From positions 25,103,749 through 25,167,748 of the forward strand of contig CM045735.1 in NCBI GenBank assembly GCA_024760905.1: a stretch of DNA of 64,000 nt. The letters are read 5' to 3'. A model generated the notes under the pieces. It ran no database searches. It saw only the letters and a program-made list of their open reading frames with translations, and was not told the origin of the DNA. Shown here one piece after another: positions 11,453-23,175 of this stretch (within the stretch, counting starts at the first letter, position 1; the number at the start of each line of letters is the position of its first letter). The translations under genes and the position numbers were made by a program. Source of the stretch: Plotosus lineatus. Its lineage: Eukaryota > Chordata > Actinopteri > Siluriformes > Plotosidae.

Positions 11453-11603
11453 CTGCCCTCCCAAGCCAGACCGCAGTATCTGCAATTTTAGCCAAATTGG
11501 CCTTTTATGTTTTTCTGACTAAGTGCAATCAGCTCCACCTAGTGGGCTCAATTTTCTCAGTTTCATGATTTTGCAGATACTGCGGTCTGGCTTGGGAGGG
11601 CAG
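11453..11603. mobile_element. 151-bp MITE with perfect 33-bp inverted ends
   Basis: Positions 11453-11485 and 11571-11603 are exact reverse complements (start CTGCCCTCCCAAGCCAGACC). CATA lies directly outside each end (11449-11452 and 11604-11607) as a likely 4-bp target duplication. The 85-bp centre has no coding potential. Confidence 0.85.
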
Positions 11604-11772
11604 CATAAGTTCAGACGCTTTTTCCCTAAATAAATGCAATTGGCACTGAAAACTGCATTTTGTGTTTACTTGTGTTTTATCTTTGTATAATATTTAGGTT
11701 TGCTTCATCTGATGGATGACAGTGACAAATGTGCAAAAAATGTCAGAAATTGGTCATATACATTGCACAGCA

Positions 11773-11777
<5 letters not shown>

Positions 11778-11815
<38 letters not shown>
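11778..11815. repeat. (TA)n microsatellite
   Basis: About 38 bases of uninterrupted TA, next to the left side of a pogo-type MITE. Confidence 0.95.
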
Positions 11816-11818
<3 letters not shown>

Positions 11819-12361
11819 GTTTGAAAGCTCAGAGATCTTTATTCAATATTAACTTGCTTCTTTGTGAGATCGGAGGTCTTCTCTCACGGGGCACTCTGTT
11901 TTTTTGTTTATTGTGCCGAAATAATCGCGTCCGTCACTGTATTTCCGCTTTGAGGTCTCCTTCTGGTTCAATATCCTCCCAATTGTAGAGGGATTTCACC
12001 GATATAACACTGCATGATCAATCTCAAAACAAGCCAACAGTCAACTCTCCTTCATGTGTGTGACAAACAGGAAGTATGGGTACATGAAGTATGGATAACG
12101 TTCGGCTGCGTCATCCCTCCTCGCCAATGGGAGGCCAGTGGGGCGGGATGTTGGGAGACGGCCAATGAGAGAGCAACTTGTGCATCGTGTGAAATTTTGA
12201 TTGGCGCGTTTGGATTTTGAATGGCGCATTTGGCGCTTTTCATAAGAGGAGGTTGTTTTCGTATCCCGGAGACTAAAACTTAGGAAAATGTTTAAATGTT
12301 TTTCATTTTTCATAACCCGGAATTTTTGTATCCAGGGGGTTTTGTAAGTAGGGGCCGACTG
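11816..12361. mobile_element. pogo-type MITE, family 2
   Basis: The right end is the inverted form of CAGTCGGCCCC, shared with the element that starts at 63922. The interior at 11900-12030 matches the start of the pogo transposase frame at 40200-40410 on the minus strand (CGAAATAATCGC, then GGTCTCCTTCTGGTTCAATA against its counterpart). It also carries GCCAATGGGAGGCCAG, shared with 46915-46940. It is a deletion derivative of the pogo remnant at 39470-40700. Confidence 0.7.
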
Positions 12362-12387
12362 TGTATGTATGTATGTATGTATGTATG

Positions 12388-12423
<36 letters not shown>

Positions 12424-12470
12424 GTGTGTGTATATATATATATATAGGATTTTCTGAGTAGATCCTTCCA
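12362..12470. repeat. (GTAT)n and (TA)n microsatellite cluster
   Basis: GTAT units run from 12362 to about 12392, then TA to about 12450 with a short GTGTGT interruption. Confidence 0.9.
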
Positions 12471-12974
12471 TATATATATATGACCAAAAGCTTGCTGAAA
12501 AATATGTGGTTACGGGAGAATGAGCAGCACCTGCTCTCTGCTCCTAGTTTGCATGTGCTTACTGTTTGCTTCAATTTGTGTGTGTTCACTTTAGATGCGT
12601 GAAATGCAGAGTCAAATCTGCTTTGATGAATTAATAGTGTATACCATAAAATTTAAATTTTTACAATCAGATCACTTATTTGAGTGATCTAAAGAACTTT
12701 GATCTGTTTTTGCATGTAATAAAGGTGGCACCAGTCAGCATCTAGTCAGTGATCGGGTTGGCACGGATGATGGGCAGACATGAGACAATCATCAAAGTCC
12801 AAGCCTATGGGGCTCTTAATAGTGCATGAACACAAAATGAGGTAGAGGGCTAAATAGCTTGATCATTATGTAGCATGTGGTCAGGCTTGTGTTGAATATA
12901 ATGTTGTAGGAATCCAGCAGTGTCATGCTAGACCCTTTGGTCATTTGGTTTTTGAGCAGAGGCTCTGATTCCAT

Positions 12975-13706
12975 TCATCATTCACCGTCTTCCGCTTCTT
13001 CCGGGGTCGGGTCACAGGGGCAGCAACCTAAGCAAAGAGGCCCAGACATCCCTCTCCTCAGCCACTTCCCACAGCTCTTCCTGGGGGGGCACTGAGGCAT
13101 TCCCAGACAAGCTGAGAGACATAGTCCCTCCAGCGTGTTCTAGGTCGACCCCGGGGTCTCTTCCCGGTTGGATATGCCCGAAACACCACACCAGGGAGGC
13201 TTTTGGGAGGCATTCTTACGAGATGCCCGAGCCACCTTAACTGGCCCCTCTCAATGCAGAGGAGCAGCGGATCTACTCCGAGCTCTCCCCGGATGGTAGA
13301 GTTCTCACCGTATCTCTAAGGGAGAACCCCGCCACTCAGCAAAGGAAGCTCATTTCAGCCGCTTGTATCCGCGATCTTGTTCTTTCAGTCACTACCCAAA
13401 GCTTGTGACCACAGATGAAGGTTGGAACGTAGATCGACTGGCAAATTGAGAGCTTTGTGTTGAGGCTCAGCTCCTTCTTCACCATGATGAACTGGTACAG
13501 GCTTCGTTAAATGAATGAATGAACAGAGGCTGCAGCAATCTGTCTGTCAATCTCCCGCTACATTCTTCTCTCACTCGTGAACAAGGCCCCAAGATACTTA
13601 AACTCCTCCACTTGGGGCAGGACCTCATTCTCAACCCTTTCACCCTTTCCACCTTTGTCCAACTGAGAACCATGGCCTCAGACTTGGAGGTGCTGATTTT
13701 GGCTCT
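12975..13706 (-). pseudogene. Rex3-like LINE 3' fragment
   Basis: Reads on the minus strand as the same C-terminal RT segment as at 1-765: ISTSKSEAMVLS near 13700, SCPKW, LTDRLLQP, then the RWLGHL-equivalent and CRGRPRTRW-equivalent near 13140. An ATGAATGAATGA insertion near 13509 and several indels break the frame. It is truncated at its 5' side (high coordinates). Confidence 0.8.
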
Positions 13707-13846
13707 GATTCCATTGAATCATAAAAATATGGACTGTGGGGGTGGGAATGAGTGGCAGGCAAGGGTAGGAAAAGATGGCCTCATAATTTCTACCTTGCGT
13801 GATTCCTGTTTGCCTAACCCCAGATTCACATCTATAGGTAACCCGT

Positions 13847-14183
13847 GGGAGGCAGTGGTGGCCTGGTGGTAAAGGTGCTGGATCACTGATCCTAAGGTTG
13901 GGGGTTCAAGCCCCACTCTCCACGGGTCGTCACTGTCCCCCCAGTGCAACTAACTGGGTCATGACAGGCCGGCCATGTCTCCCACTGTCTAAGATGTAAA
14001 AGAATCATTGCTGACTTTTGACAAGAGTAGACTTCAAAGCCATCAGCATGTTTCCGCCCTGCGATGGCCTGGCGAGCTGTCCAGGGTGTACTCTGCCCTC
14101 GCCCGAAGTCGGCTGGGATGGCCGCCAGCCTCCCGTGATCCCAATTAGGATTAAGCGATTTCAGAAAATGATGAATGGATGAA
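13847..14183 (+). repeat. tRNA-headed SINE, tail type 2 (ATGA tail)
   Basis: The head has an A-box-like TGGCCTGGTGGTAAAGG and a B-box GGGTTCAAGCC. The body matches the RTE-tailed SINEs up to GCATGTTTCTG near 14055, then changes to a GCGATGGCCTGGCGAGCTGT tail ending in AATTAGGATTAAGCG and ATGAATGGATGA. Target duplication AGGTAACCCGT/AGGTAACCTGT at 13836-13846 and 14184-14194. Confidence 0.9.
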
Positions 14184-14194
14184 AGGTAACCTGT

Positions 14195-14500
14195 AGCGAA
14201 GGGCTTGCCATTGTGAAAAAACTATGCTTAATACATGCTGTGAGTGGTAGAAACAAAAGATAAATAAACTTACTACTTAAGTTGAACAGAGCAATGATGT
14301 AAGGAATCAGGCAAAGAAGTCATTACTATAACCTAATTTGGAAAGTGGATACTTTTTGAGAAATAGGATTAAACTACTTGACAAAACAACTATAAAATTC
14401 TAAATTTCACTGTCGTTGCATCATCTCCGCCCTGTGACCTCAGACCTTAAAAATTCATTACTCATGTAAGCCAGTCTTGCAAAAATTATTTTGGTCTCCA

Positions 14501-14542
<42 letters not shown>

Positions 14543-16060
14543 TCCTTATTTTATTTAATTACTTATTTTGCAATGCCAAGGAAGCAGGGCATGATAGCCT
14601 GTGTAATGGCCTGTGCATTCACTGGAATCCTGCCTACTCTAGCATGTAATGCAGCAAACAATCGCTGCAGTGTGGTAAGTATGAGTTGGCGGGAAAGGCG
14701 TGGAGGCAGACATGAGGTGGGCACAGGGGCAAGCAGTTGGGATGCCAGACTTAAGCATGGAAGCACCATCTGGCAAGGCACCTCCTCAATTTTCTCCTAA
14801 ATCTTCATGGCTTTGCTTTCACCCATCCCTAGTACAATACATGTCCATTATTGATTGTAATCTTCACACATTGTTGAATGAATAAGTACCTAGGATTCAG
14901 CTGCAGGTTAAGATTTTTGTGTTTCTGTCACTTATACCATAAAGTATAATGTTCACCTTTTTCTATTATTTTTTCTCCCACTACTTGTATCCTTAGTACT
15001 GTAATTAAAAGAACATGATATAAAATATTTTAGTCATTTATTGAAAATAATGTAGGATTTCAGAAGGTAACTGAAAGAGTAAATCAGAGAAACACTACAG
15101 CTAGAATCTATTGCCAATGCAAATACTGGTTGCCAGAATCATTCTTCTTGTCAGTCATGTCGATTCATAATGGGCGACTTGATACTTTCTTTGATATTTA
15201 AGTGTGTTTTACACAATACAATAACATTGAAAGTAATATCACTGTCAACAGTTCTGTAGATCAGAAGCTTATACACTCAAATTAATTCAATTGGTTTTAT
15301 ATCAATTTGAGAGAAAAGGTCCAAGGGCTTTTTAAAGTGCACAAAATGCATCTCTATCCACTGGCCACTCTCTGGTTGAAGACCACAATAATCCATTTTA
15401 TCAGAGATACTTAGGCGCGCGCGGGGGTTTCCAACCTTCTTTTTCTTTTTTATTTTATGACATAATTTAGACATAAGAAAATAATGCATAGGTTATATTA
15501 AAATACAATATTCTGATGTTTAAAATCTTTATATTCTTAGAAGCAGTTATAGTAACAGGACAAATACATGAACCAAATAATTACAGTGCTTCATGCCATA
15601 ATAAAAGAGGGTGAGAGATGAATTAGCCATAGAGGCTACATAAATTAAGACAAGTTAATCCTGATCTCTTTCTGTTTAGCAGCTATTCTCATCAAGTGGT
15701 GGACTGGTTGAATTGTTAAATGTCAGTCATGTCAGGACATTCATATGGTGATTCCACAGCCCCTTTTAACTAAAATAAATCTAGTAAATCAGTGGATTTT
15801 GAGACATAAATCCTGATTATGTCTATCTGTCAAAATGTTCAAAAATTGCACTGAGTAATAAATATGAGTAACTTTCATGTCATTCTTGCCAATTGCACTT
15901 TTTTTTTTAACTACTGGAGAACTTTGACATAAACAAAAGTCGATACATTTGTGAAAGCATGACTCTTACAAATTAATATCTCTGAGCATTCATATATCAT
16001 GCTATTTTCCTAGACTGCTATGGGAGTTTAAAGAGATTCTGCAGTTATCTTCTTTGTCCC

Positions 16061-16107
<47 letters not shown>

Positions 16108-17550
16108 ATTGAGAGTGATTCCACCACACCTCATACTAAATACACATATATTCAACTAGAAAATGACAAATAATCCATAAGAAAGTGATAAAAGAAAGAA
16201 GTAGCAAGCCTAAAAGACAAATTCATCACAGTGGGATAAAAACTCATGAGAAAGATAATAATGGTTTACTGAGTATGTGATAAGAATACAATATGTAGGA
16301 AATGTGATACATGGATGCAGTGATAAAGAATAGAAAGACAGTGAGCATGGGTGAGGGTCTGTACAGAATGTGAGAAACAGTTGGCTGAAAATGTGTGTGG
16401 GGTGTGTGGGGGTGTGTGTGGGGGGTCCAGCTCACAGTCTCAAATTTGACTTGAATATTCACTAATTCACTTGCATCACAAGAGGCTGAAGTCTATCTCA
16501 AGAAGCTCACCAGACCATCACAGGCCCAACACACAAACATATTCACACTCACACCTAAGGGCAATTTGGAACAGAAGATAGGCCAAATGTGCATGTATTT
16601 GGACTGGGGAGGGGGGGGGGGCAAACATCCAATGCAAATACCTGACTTCTACAACACCTATTCCTTCAGGTTGGGCTTAGGATATAATGAACACTGACTG
16701 CAGATATAGTTTGAGGTCTAAAAACTATAGTGAGATCTACAAAGACGTATTCAGAAAGAAGCTATTTTTATTGTGCCTTTTCTTCAACTTCATGCAGATG
16801 AAAAGATAACACAAGCGACAAGGCGCACACCAGTTCCAGTCCTCCCACAAAGCGTGGCAAAGCAATAAGTTAGGCAACAGCATTTCATCCCAGCAGGAGC
16901 ACACAGACTGTTCTTTTAAGGTACTGTACTTTGATGTCGCTCGTGACACACATAGAACTGCGCATGCGCGAATGACGGGAACCCGCGCCTGCAGATACAA
17001 TTAGTGACTTGTTACGTGGTGACAGAGCACAGCATAGCACATCTTTATTCCCTCTCCATGACCAATGAATGATTGCGTGGCGAACCACCAAGATTCCTAA
17101 ATCTGAAGCTGGCACACCCAAAAGTGTGTGTAATTTTTAAAAATAAATAAACAAACAAATAAATAAATAAATAAATAACAATGTTATCGTCCAATGTTAT
17201 GTTTTCGTTTCAAACGGTATGAAACCAATTACAGTAATCCATTTACAGTGGATCTGCATGTAGAGCACTCCCAGCAGTCTGGAAAGATTTTGTAAAATTC
17301 TTTGGTCTGTTTGGTGTCTTTTTTCTGCATAAATGTTCGCGTTGTAATAGATACATTTCAGAACTGTTGAAAGAATAGCCTGCATCAGTTTAAACGTGCG
17401 ATTCGGTCATGTGAATTTAGTAGGAGACTTTTAAAGCGCGCGCTTACACTTCGTAGGCGCAAAACAACGAGCTGTTCAAAACAAGTATCAGGACACATCT
17501 CTCCCAAGTCGAAACTGTTTATCACTTCTGTCACTTTAAAAAGAGCTCAG
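14195..17550. other. EBF intron 4, transposon-poor stretch
   Basis: No recognisable transposon protein or exon. It contains (CT)n at 14505-14540, (CA)n at 16065-16103, a G run near 16609-16620 and (AAAT)n near 17150-17178. The short open frames have no family match that I can see. The lack of insertions, next to the EBF 5' exons, may point to regulatory content, which is inference only. Confidence 0.45.
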
Positions 17551-17738
17551 AACCGCTTTGGCTTGCGAGAAGATAATCTACTTTTCAAGATCAACCGACG
17601 TTTCATTGAAAAGAAGAGAAAAGAGAAATAGGAAGAAAAAAACATCAATTATTTATTTTGCTCCACTGCTTGGGCATAATTCGTATCCTGTTGCAAGAGT
17701 TTTAAAGATTCTAAATAGTTTTAAGCTTGTTTTGAATA

Positions 17739-17767
17739 ATAATAATAATAACAACAACAACAACAAC

Positions 17768-17820
<53 letters not shown>

Positions 17821-17821
17821 C

Positions 17822-17876
<55 letters not shown>
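17739..17876. repeat. (AAT)n / (AAC)n microsatellite
   Basis: About 138 bases of AAT triplets with two AAC patches. It lies immediately before a SINE head and creates poly-Asn, poly-Ile and poly-Tyr frames that are not genes. Confidence 0.98.
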
Positions 17877-17877
17877 G

Positions 17878-18212
17878 ACTTGGGCCCTTTGGTAAAGTGC
17901 TGGATTACCGATTCCAAGGTTGAGGTTCAAGCCCGGCTGTCAACGGTTGTGACTGCTGCCCCACTACCACCCCCACCCCCACCCCCACTCCACGCGCAGC
18001 TCCCTGGGTTATCTCTCACTGTCTATGGTGAGAGGCGTGTAAAAGTACCATTGCTGGCTTTAATGAAAAGTAGGCTGCAGCGTGTTTCTACCTCGTGATG
18101 GCCAGACGAGATGTCCAATGTGTGCTCCGCGCTCACCCAGAGTCGGCTTAGATGGGCGCCAGCCTCCCTGCGACCCTAATTAGGACTCAACGGTTCAAAA
18201 AAATGAATGAAT
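17878..18212 (+). repeat. tRNA-headed SINE, tail type 2
   Basis: A diverged head (GGTAAAGTGCTGGATTACCG, GGTTCAAGCCC), the common body with GTTATCTCTCACTGTCTATG, then the ATGA-type tail (CGACCCTAATTAGGACTCAA, ATGAATGAAT). The copy starts flush against the AAT microsatellite. Confidence 0.8.
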
Positions 18213-18878
18213 CTTCTACTTTATATACTTTCTACTCTATATACCATAAACGTTATTGAACAGCTTCTGTAAAAAATTTAAAAAAGTAAATAACGTCAGT
18301 GAGCTTTCAGAGAAATTAAAATCTAACAGTTGTTGTTGCAGTTAATCTGCAAGTATATGCACCTGATTAATGCCTAATCTAGGACCTTTTCATTGTTTTT
18401 CTTATGCAATCGATATTCTTTCAATATAAACAGCAATTTGCTGTAGAATCCTACACCTAATTTATTATCCATAGTTAATCACAAAGGTACAGGGTGTGTT
18501 TCCTAAAGGAAATAGGACTAAACAAAACTTTCACAGGTGGCAAAAATAGGCTTCAGAGACACCTCCAGCCCTTAGACTAATAGAATGAAAAAAATTTAAA
18601 TGCTGGTTTAAGACGAAACATTTGACATTGACTTCAATGAAAGTTATGTTTCAGCTAAATCTCATGTCAAATGATTCGTCTGATCGATTCGTTCATTTTT
18701 TTTTAAAGTTAATCCAAGTTTTACTTTTTTCAATGTATTTTTATTTTTAAAACGTGTCGCGATATTCGTCTGCACGCTTGTCACGATGCTCTTCACCATA
18801 AATACGAAAGGCGGACCGTCTCGCCTTTTATCACGACAGCTTGTGGAAGCTATAGGGGGTTCAAATGCCACTTTTACA

Positions 18879-18916
<38 letters not shown>

Positions 18917-18933
18917 AAAGACATCATCCTTAC
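18213..18933. other. EBF intron 4, 5' part
   Basis: No transposon or coding sequence recognised. (GT)n at 18881-18914 lies just beyond the exon 4 donor. Confidence 0.5.
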
Positions 18934-18989
18934 CTGTTTGGTCATTGAATCGATGAGACGCACGTAGAAATCCTGCTCTGTCCTAATGC
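18934..18989 (-). CDS. ebf1-like: EBF/COE transcription factor, exon 4
   Basis: Fifty-six bases encode (G)IRTEQDFYVRLIDSMTKQ, identical to the EBF1 stretch as I know it; EBF2 and EBF3 have DLYVRL here, so the Phe points to EBF1. The acceptor is cgcag and the donor gtaag. It joins exon 3 in phase 1 and exon 5 in phase 0. The residues belong to the DNA-binding domain (about residues 119-137). Confidence 0.96.
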
Positions 18990-19169
18990 CTGCGAACAGA
19001 GATAAGATCTTGTAGCCAATTAACCTCTCGCATCAATAGCCCTAAGCCTGTCGCATATGTATTTAGGGCTGAGGTAAGAAAACCAGAGTACCCGCAGAAA
19101 ACCAGGAGGATATGTGAACTCCAAACAGAAAAGTCCTCGATGAGACGGATTCCAATCCAGATCTTGACC

Positions 19170-19174
<5 letters not shown>

Positions 19175-19213
<39 letters not shown>
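19175..19213. repeat. (TG)n microsatellite
   Basis: About 39 bases of TG inside EBF intron 3. Confidence 0.95.
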
Positions 19214-19216
<3 letters not shown>

Positions 19217-19496
19217 GCCACATGTTACTGTTGGGAGAATCCCAGGTCATGGCAATTTCGTCAAAAGGATTAAGCTTAATTGTAGAGTGTTCGTTTTTAT
19301 GTGATGGTTTTGACCTGTTTCATTAAATTTGAATTTAAATGATATTTTTGAATACGTGCAGCTAAAATGATTCTGAAAATCTTTCATCGATATCATGCAG
19401 GGAACAGCGATACCTGCTCTCGGGTTGTTTTGTAGGCTAAATTGTTGCCAGATGTAAACGTAGCAGAAAAAGAAAATACTGAAATGCATGCCTCAC

Positions 19497-19560
19497 CATT
19501 ACTGTAAAGAAGCTGTAATCTGTAATGGATCCCATTGTTCGTCTTTTCTCCTGATGTCTC
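19497..19560 (-). CDS. ebf1-like: EBF/COE transcription factor, exon 3
   Basis: Sixty-four bases encode ETSGEKTNNGIHYRLQLLYS and N plus a split Gly codon. EBF1 has IHYRLQLLYSNG; EBF3 has IHYKLQLLYSNG. The acceptor is cccag and the donor gtgagg. ETSG replaces the EANS-type linker of EBF1. Covers about residues 98-119 of the DNA-binding domain. Confidence 0.96.
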
Positions 19561-20137
19561 CTGGGCACAAAATATCATTTTACATATCCCATAACAGTAC
19601 AGTTGATGACAAATTAATGCATAATCAATAAAACTATTGTATGTCTGATCGATGTGGAGATTATTTGTCCCGTCACAAGCCTTTTTTTAATTGAATTTAC
19701 CATTCAGCATCCTAATGTTATGAATAAATCTATTTTTGCGGTCGGTGGACATGCACACGCTGTGATAGCTGTAGAAATGCATCCGTGCAGTTCGTTCAGC
19801 ACACACTGTCGGTAATTGTACTGAATATAATATAATATTAAAACTTAATAGACTGTAATAGTTAATATAATACTAATACTTAATATAATACTTAATATAA
19901 ATATATATAATGGCATTTGATCGAATCTTAGGCTCAATGCGCCTCAATGCAGTCACACCTGTCAATGGAAATAAAATAAGCTGAAATGGTAGTAAAACAA
20001 TATATGCATATTTTAATTTACACAGTTATTCTACTTTACGATAAGAATCGAAAAATAAAATTGATGACCAAGTTCTAATGGTCACGGCTGTAATACTAAC
20101 AAAACCAAGATATTTTATCATATTGCCTCCAGTTATA

Positions 20138-20163
20138 ATAATAATAATAATTAAAATAATAAC

Positions 20164-20202
<39 letters not shown>
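20138..20202. repeat. (AAT)n microsatellite in EBF intron 2
   Basis: About 65 bases of AAT triplets with one or two substitutions. Confidence 0.95.
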
Positions 20203-20204
<2 letters not shown>

Positions 20205-20330
20205 ACAAATCAAAGGGATATTTAGACTTTTTCATTTTGTGCATTAATTAGGCTATGTTTAACTTTAGCTATAAAGTGAGCTAGATTAGACATTCATATG
20301 CATAAATACGTAGCTCCGGAATTTGGCTCA

Positions 20331-20564
<234 letters not shown>

Positions 20565-20746
20565 TTATACACCTTAATCCTTTTAAGTATTAAAAAACAG
20601 CCGAACTAAATTCGTATTCAATTTCCTGTTTTGTAAGGCAGACGTGAGAACTAAAAGATAAATATTACGAATTCACTGAGGACTTCAGGCCTAAACTTAT
20701 TTCTGATTACTTAAATTCCATTTACACACTTAACTGCTGTTAACCA

Positions 20747-20750
20747 CATA

Positions 20751-20792
<42 letters not shown>

Positions 20793-20816
20793 TACTACTA
20801 TATAATAATAATAATC

Positions 20817-20869
<53 letters not shown>

Positions 20870-20878
20870 TATAATAAC

Positions 20879-20934
<56 letters not shown>
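20747..20934. repeat. (ATT)n to (AAT)n microsatellite, self-complementary
   Basis: ATT triplets at 20747-20800 turn into AAT triplets up to 20934, so the halves are inverted relative to each other and could form a hairpin. It lies in EBF intron 1. Confidence 0.95.
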
Positions 20935-20935
<1 letters not shown>

Positions 20936-21239
20936 CACAAGGTTGCATTAAGTAGATGTTTGATAGATCCTGGAGAATTTTTGTGAATATGCACAAAACA
21001 TCAATGGACAATCCTAACGGAATCTTCATTTATTCGTGTATTTATATTGTGATCACATGCAAAACAATGGATAAACAGTGGGTTTACAAATCTGATGTCC
21101 CTTAAAGCATAAAGCGAAGTTCATTATTTAATGCAAACATAATGAAATACCCAACGAAGCTAGGCACTTAAGAGTGTTGTAAATGCTTCAAAATCAAACG
21201 TCTGCCATTCACCCGGGTCTTAGCGGGGTGACTCCTCAC

Positions 21240-21373
21240 CTCTGTGCGGCAGTGTTAGCCTCCAACACGCCAGCGCTCTGCATCCACGTCCTCACGACGT
21301 TCATCCCGGCACCTAGCGGTTTCTGTTTAAGAGCGCTTCTGCTACGCTGCACACTCCCTGGTATCCCGAACAT
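21240..21373 (-). CDS. ebf1-like: EBF/COE transcription factor, exon 1 with start codon
   Basis: EBF proteins are HLH-type transcription factors with a DNA-binding domain, an IPT fold and a helical dimer region, acting in the nucleus in neural, B-cell and adipose development. The ATG at 21373-21371 starts MFGIPGSVQRSRSALKQKPL, GAGMNVVRTWMQSAGVLEAN and TAAQ plus the split Ser codon, the exact length (44 codons plus two bases) of vertebrate EBF exon 1. VRTWMQ and AGVL fit EBF1 best. The usual acidic patch (MKEEPLGSG) has become LKQKPLGAG, a clear local difference. The donor is gtgagg. All five exons join in frame. Exons 6 onwards lie left of the window. Confidence 0.95.
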
Positions 21374-22426
21374 GGACACTACCACCCAAAACTAAAGATC
21401 CCCCCGTACACCCTCCCTCTCCTCCTCCACGACCGGGCTGGCGCGAGAGCGTTGACTCTTCGTTGCGCGCCTGCTGCCGAACACCAGAGGAGCTCAAGTG
21501 TATGCGCAGTCGCTTGCGAACACACAATCAGAGCAGAGCTGGAGATGACGCGGATTGTAAACAAACCGGAACGAAACAGGCTTCAGGCTCGTTTTCTTTC
21601 CTTCACGTTGTGGATTTAATGATGGACATTCATAGAAACAACAGGGAGTGTTGCATTACAGCTTTGTAGGACGAGCTACTCTAAATATATTCATCCTCCA
21701 AGTTTTCCCTTTTTTGCTTTTCAAAAATAACAAGGAAATGAAGCATACATCGAGATGAGGGAATTTTTCTTCACCCCCTCTTGCTGAAGGTGATTTGTGC
21801 ACCTCCGTAAAGGACTCTCCTGCTTTAAAGATACTGTATAACGTGAGAGCAAAGCGCGAGTAAACACACAGTCCTGAGCACAAGAAGACGCCTAAATGGT
21901 CGGACCGCCCTCGAACAAAACCTAAAAGGCCCGTGTCAGTTCCGCCTCATTACATATTTCAACCCTCCTTCTTCAGCTCGGTCTACTGTACTGAGAAAAC
22001 CTGCTAGAAGTCGCATGCCAAAGAAGGCTGGTGGACCACAAAACCACGCCCCTTCGATTAGCGCCTTCACACACCGCACAATTTTCTCCTTTAATGTTAA
22101 GTTAGGAGCTATAAACTTCTAAACAACCTACCAGACAAAAATAGTTTTCACCAAATCAGCACGATTAAAGTTGGTGCCGGCTATTATTTACGAGGCAACA
22201 TACAGGTACGGGTGCATTTTCTAAATCATAACAAGATATTTACTTCAGTTTTAGTTTGATTAAAGAGCGTTTTTAATCCACAAACTAGGCATTTCCCTTA
22301 AACTTGGACAGTAGTACTCACACAAAATATGAATTTATTGAATTTTCAAACCACTTCTTCACTGAGCACCACGGGTGAATTGTAACGATAATATTTAATA
22401 TAAATATTTAGGCACTGCCTGCGGGC
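21374..22426 (-). promoter_or_regulatory. EBF 5' leader and presumed promoter region
   Basis: The sequence upstream of the EBF start codon is more GC- and CpG-rich up to about 22080 than the surrounding introns, and free of transposons. No TATA box or start site can be assigned with confidence. The role is inferred from position. Confidence 0.4.
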
Positions 22427-22745
22427 AGTGGTGGCCTGTTGGTAAAAGGTACTGAATCGCTGATCCAAAGGTTGGGAGTTCCAGTCCCACTCTCCACAAG
22501 GTTCTCACTGTCCCCCATTGCAGCTAACTGGGTTATCAAAGGCCGCCATGTCTCTCACTGTCTATGATCGTCACCATTGCTGGCGTTCGTAAAGATTAGC
22601 TGCATAACCGTCCAGGGTGTTTCTGCCCCTTGCTAAAGGGTTGTGTCAGGAAAGGCACCTGACGGAAAAGCCGATGCCAAATCAAACACGAAATGATTTG
22701 CTGTGGCGACCCCTTTCTACTGTGCAAGCCGACCTGACGCAGAAG
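22427..22745 (+). repeat. tRNA-headed SINE, RTE tail
   Basis: Head GGGCAGTGGTGGCCTGTTGG with B-box GGGAGTTCCAGTCC, common body, then GGGTTGTGTCAGGAAAGGCA (matching the RTE 5' leader) and TTTGCTGTGGCGACCCCTTT (matching the RTE 3' end). A similar flank (ATAAATATTTAGGCACTGCC) recurs imperfectly at 22797-22819. Confidence 0.88.
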
Positions 22746-23175
22746 AATATATGCGCGTCTCTAAGATGGGTTTTCTTAGTTTAAAACAAATTATTAGTAT
22801 AAATATATAAGCACTGCCTAAATTCGGAGCTCTGAAAATGTTTGCATTTATTTTCACCGGATCAACTTCCATAATACATACTGTCTTTTCAATAATCTGT
22901 GACGAAACAACAGCATGGAGACACCAAGCTCTGGGTTGCCTCTGTGAACACATGAGCTGGATGCGACAACAAAATTGTGCTCAAAACTTTACGATATTTG
23001 CGTAAGTACGGTATAAAGCTCCAATATAAAGAAGACAGTCAAATTGATTAAAAAACGAAATCAATAAGAAAAACATGAAAGAAAAAAACCAAAACACCGC
23101 AACCGCCAAGTGATAGGCTCGCTATAATTTTATATAAAAGGCTCTTTTGATGACTGTATCTGGCACGCAGATAAT
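22746..23175. other. Intergenic sequence, nothing recognised
   Basis: AT-rich DNA with no coding or repeat signal that I can name, apart from the SINE-flank similarity near 22800. Confidence 0.4.

Noticed and set aside
13850..13925. Functional tRNA gene
   Set aside because: A- and B-box-like motifs are present, but the cloverleaf is imperfect and the sequence is the head of a repeated SINE with target duplications; the same applies to the other SINE heads.
14477..14800. Secreted or membrane protein (hydrophobic Leu/Ser stretch then Cys-containing segment)
   Set aside because: The Leu/Ser part is a CT microsatellite translated by chance, and the following 70 codons have no recognised family or splice signals.
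17711..17923. Poly-Asn, poly-Ile and poly-Tyr open frames
   Set aside because: Produced by the AAT microsatellite on both strands; not genes.
20730..21029. Poly-Tyr open frame on the minus strand
   Set aside because: Produced by the ATT/AAT microsatellite in EBF intron 1.
21342..21564. Minus-strand open frames just upstream of EBF exon 1
   Set aside because: They overlap the EBF leader in other frames and carry no domain; the EBF frame explains the coding signal.
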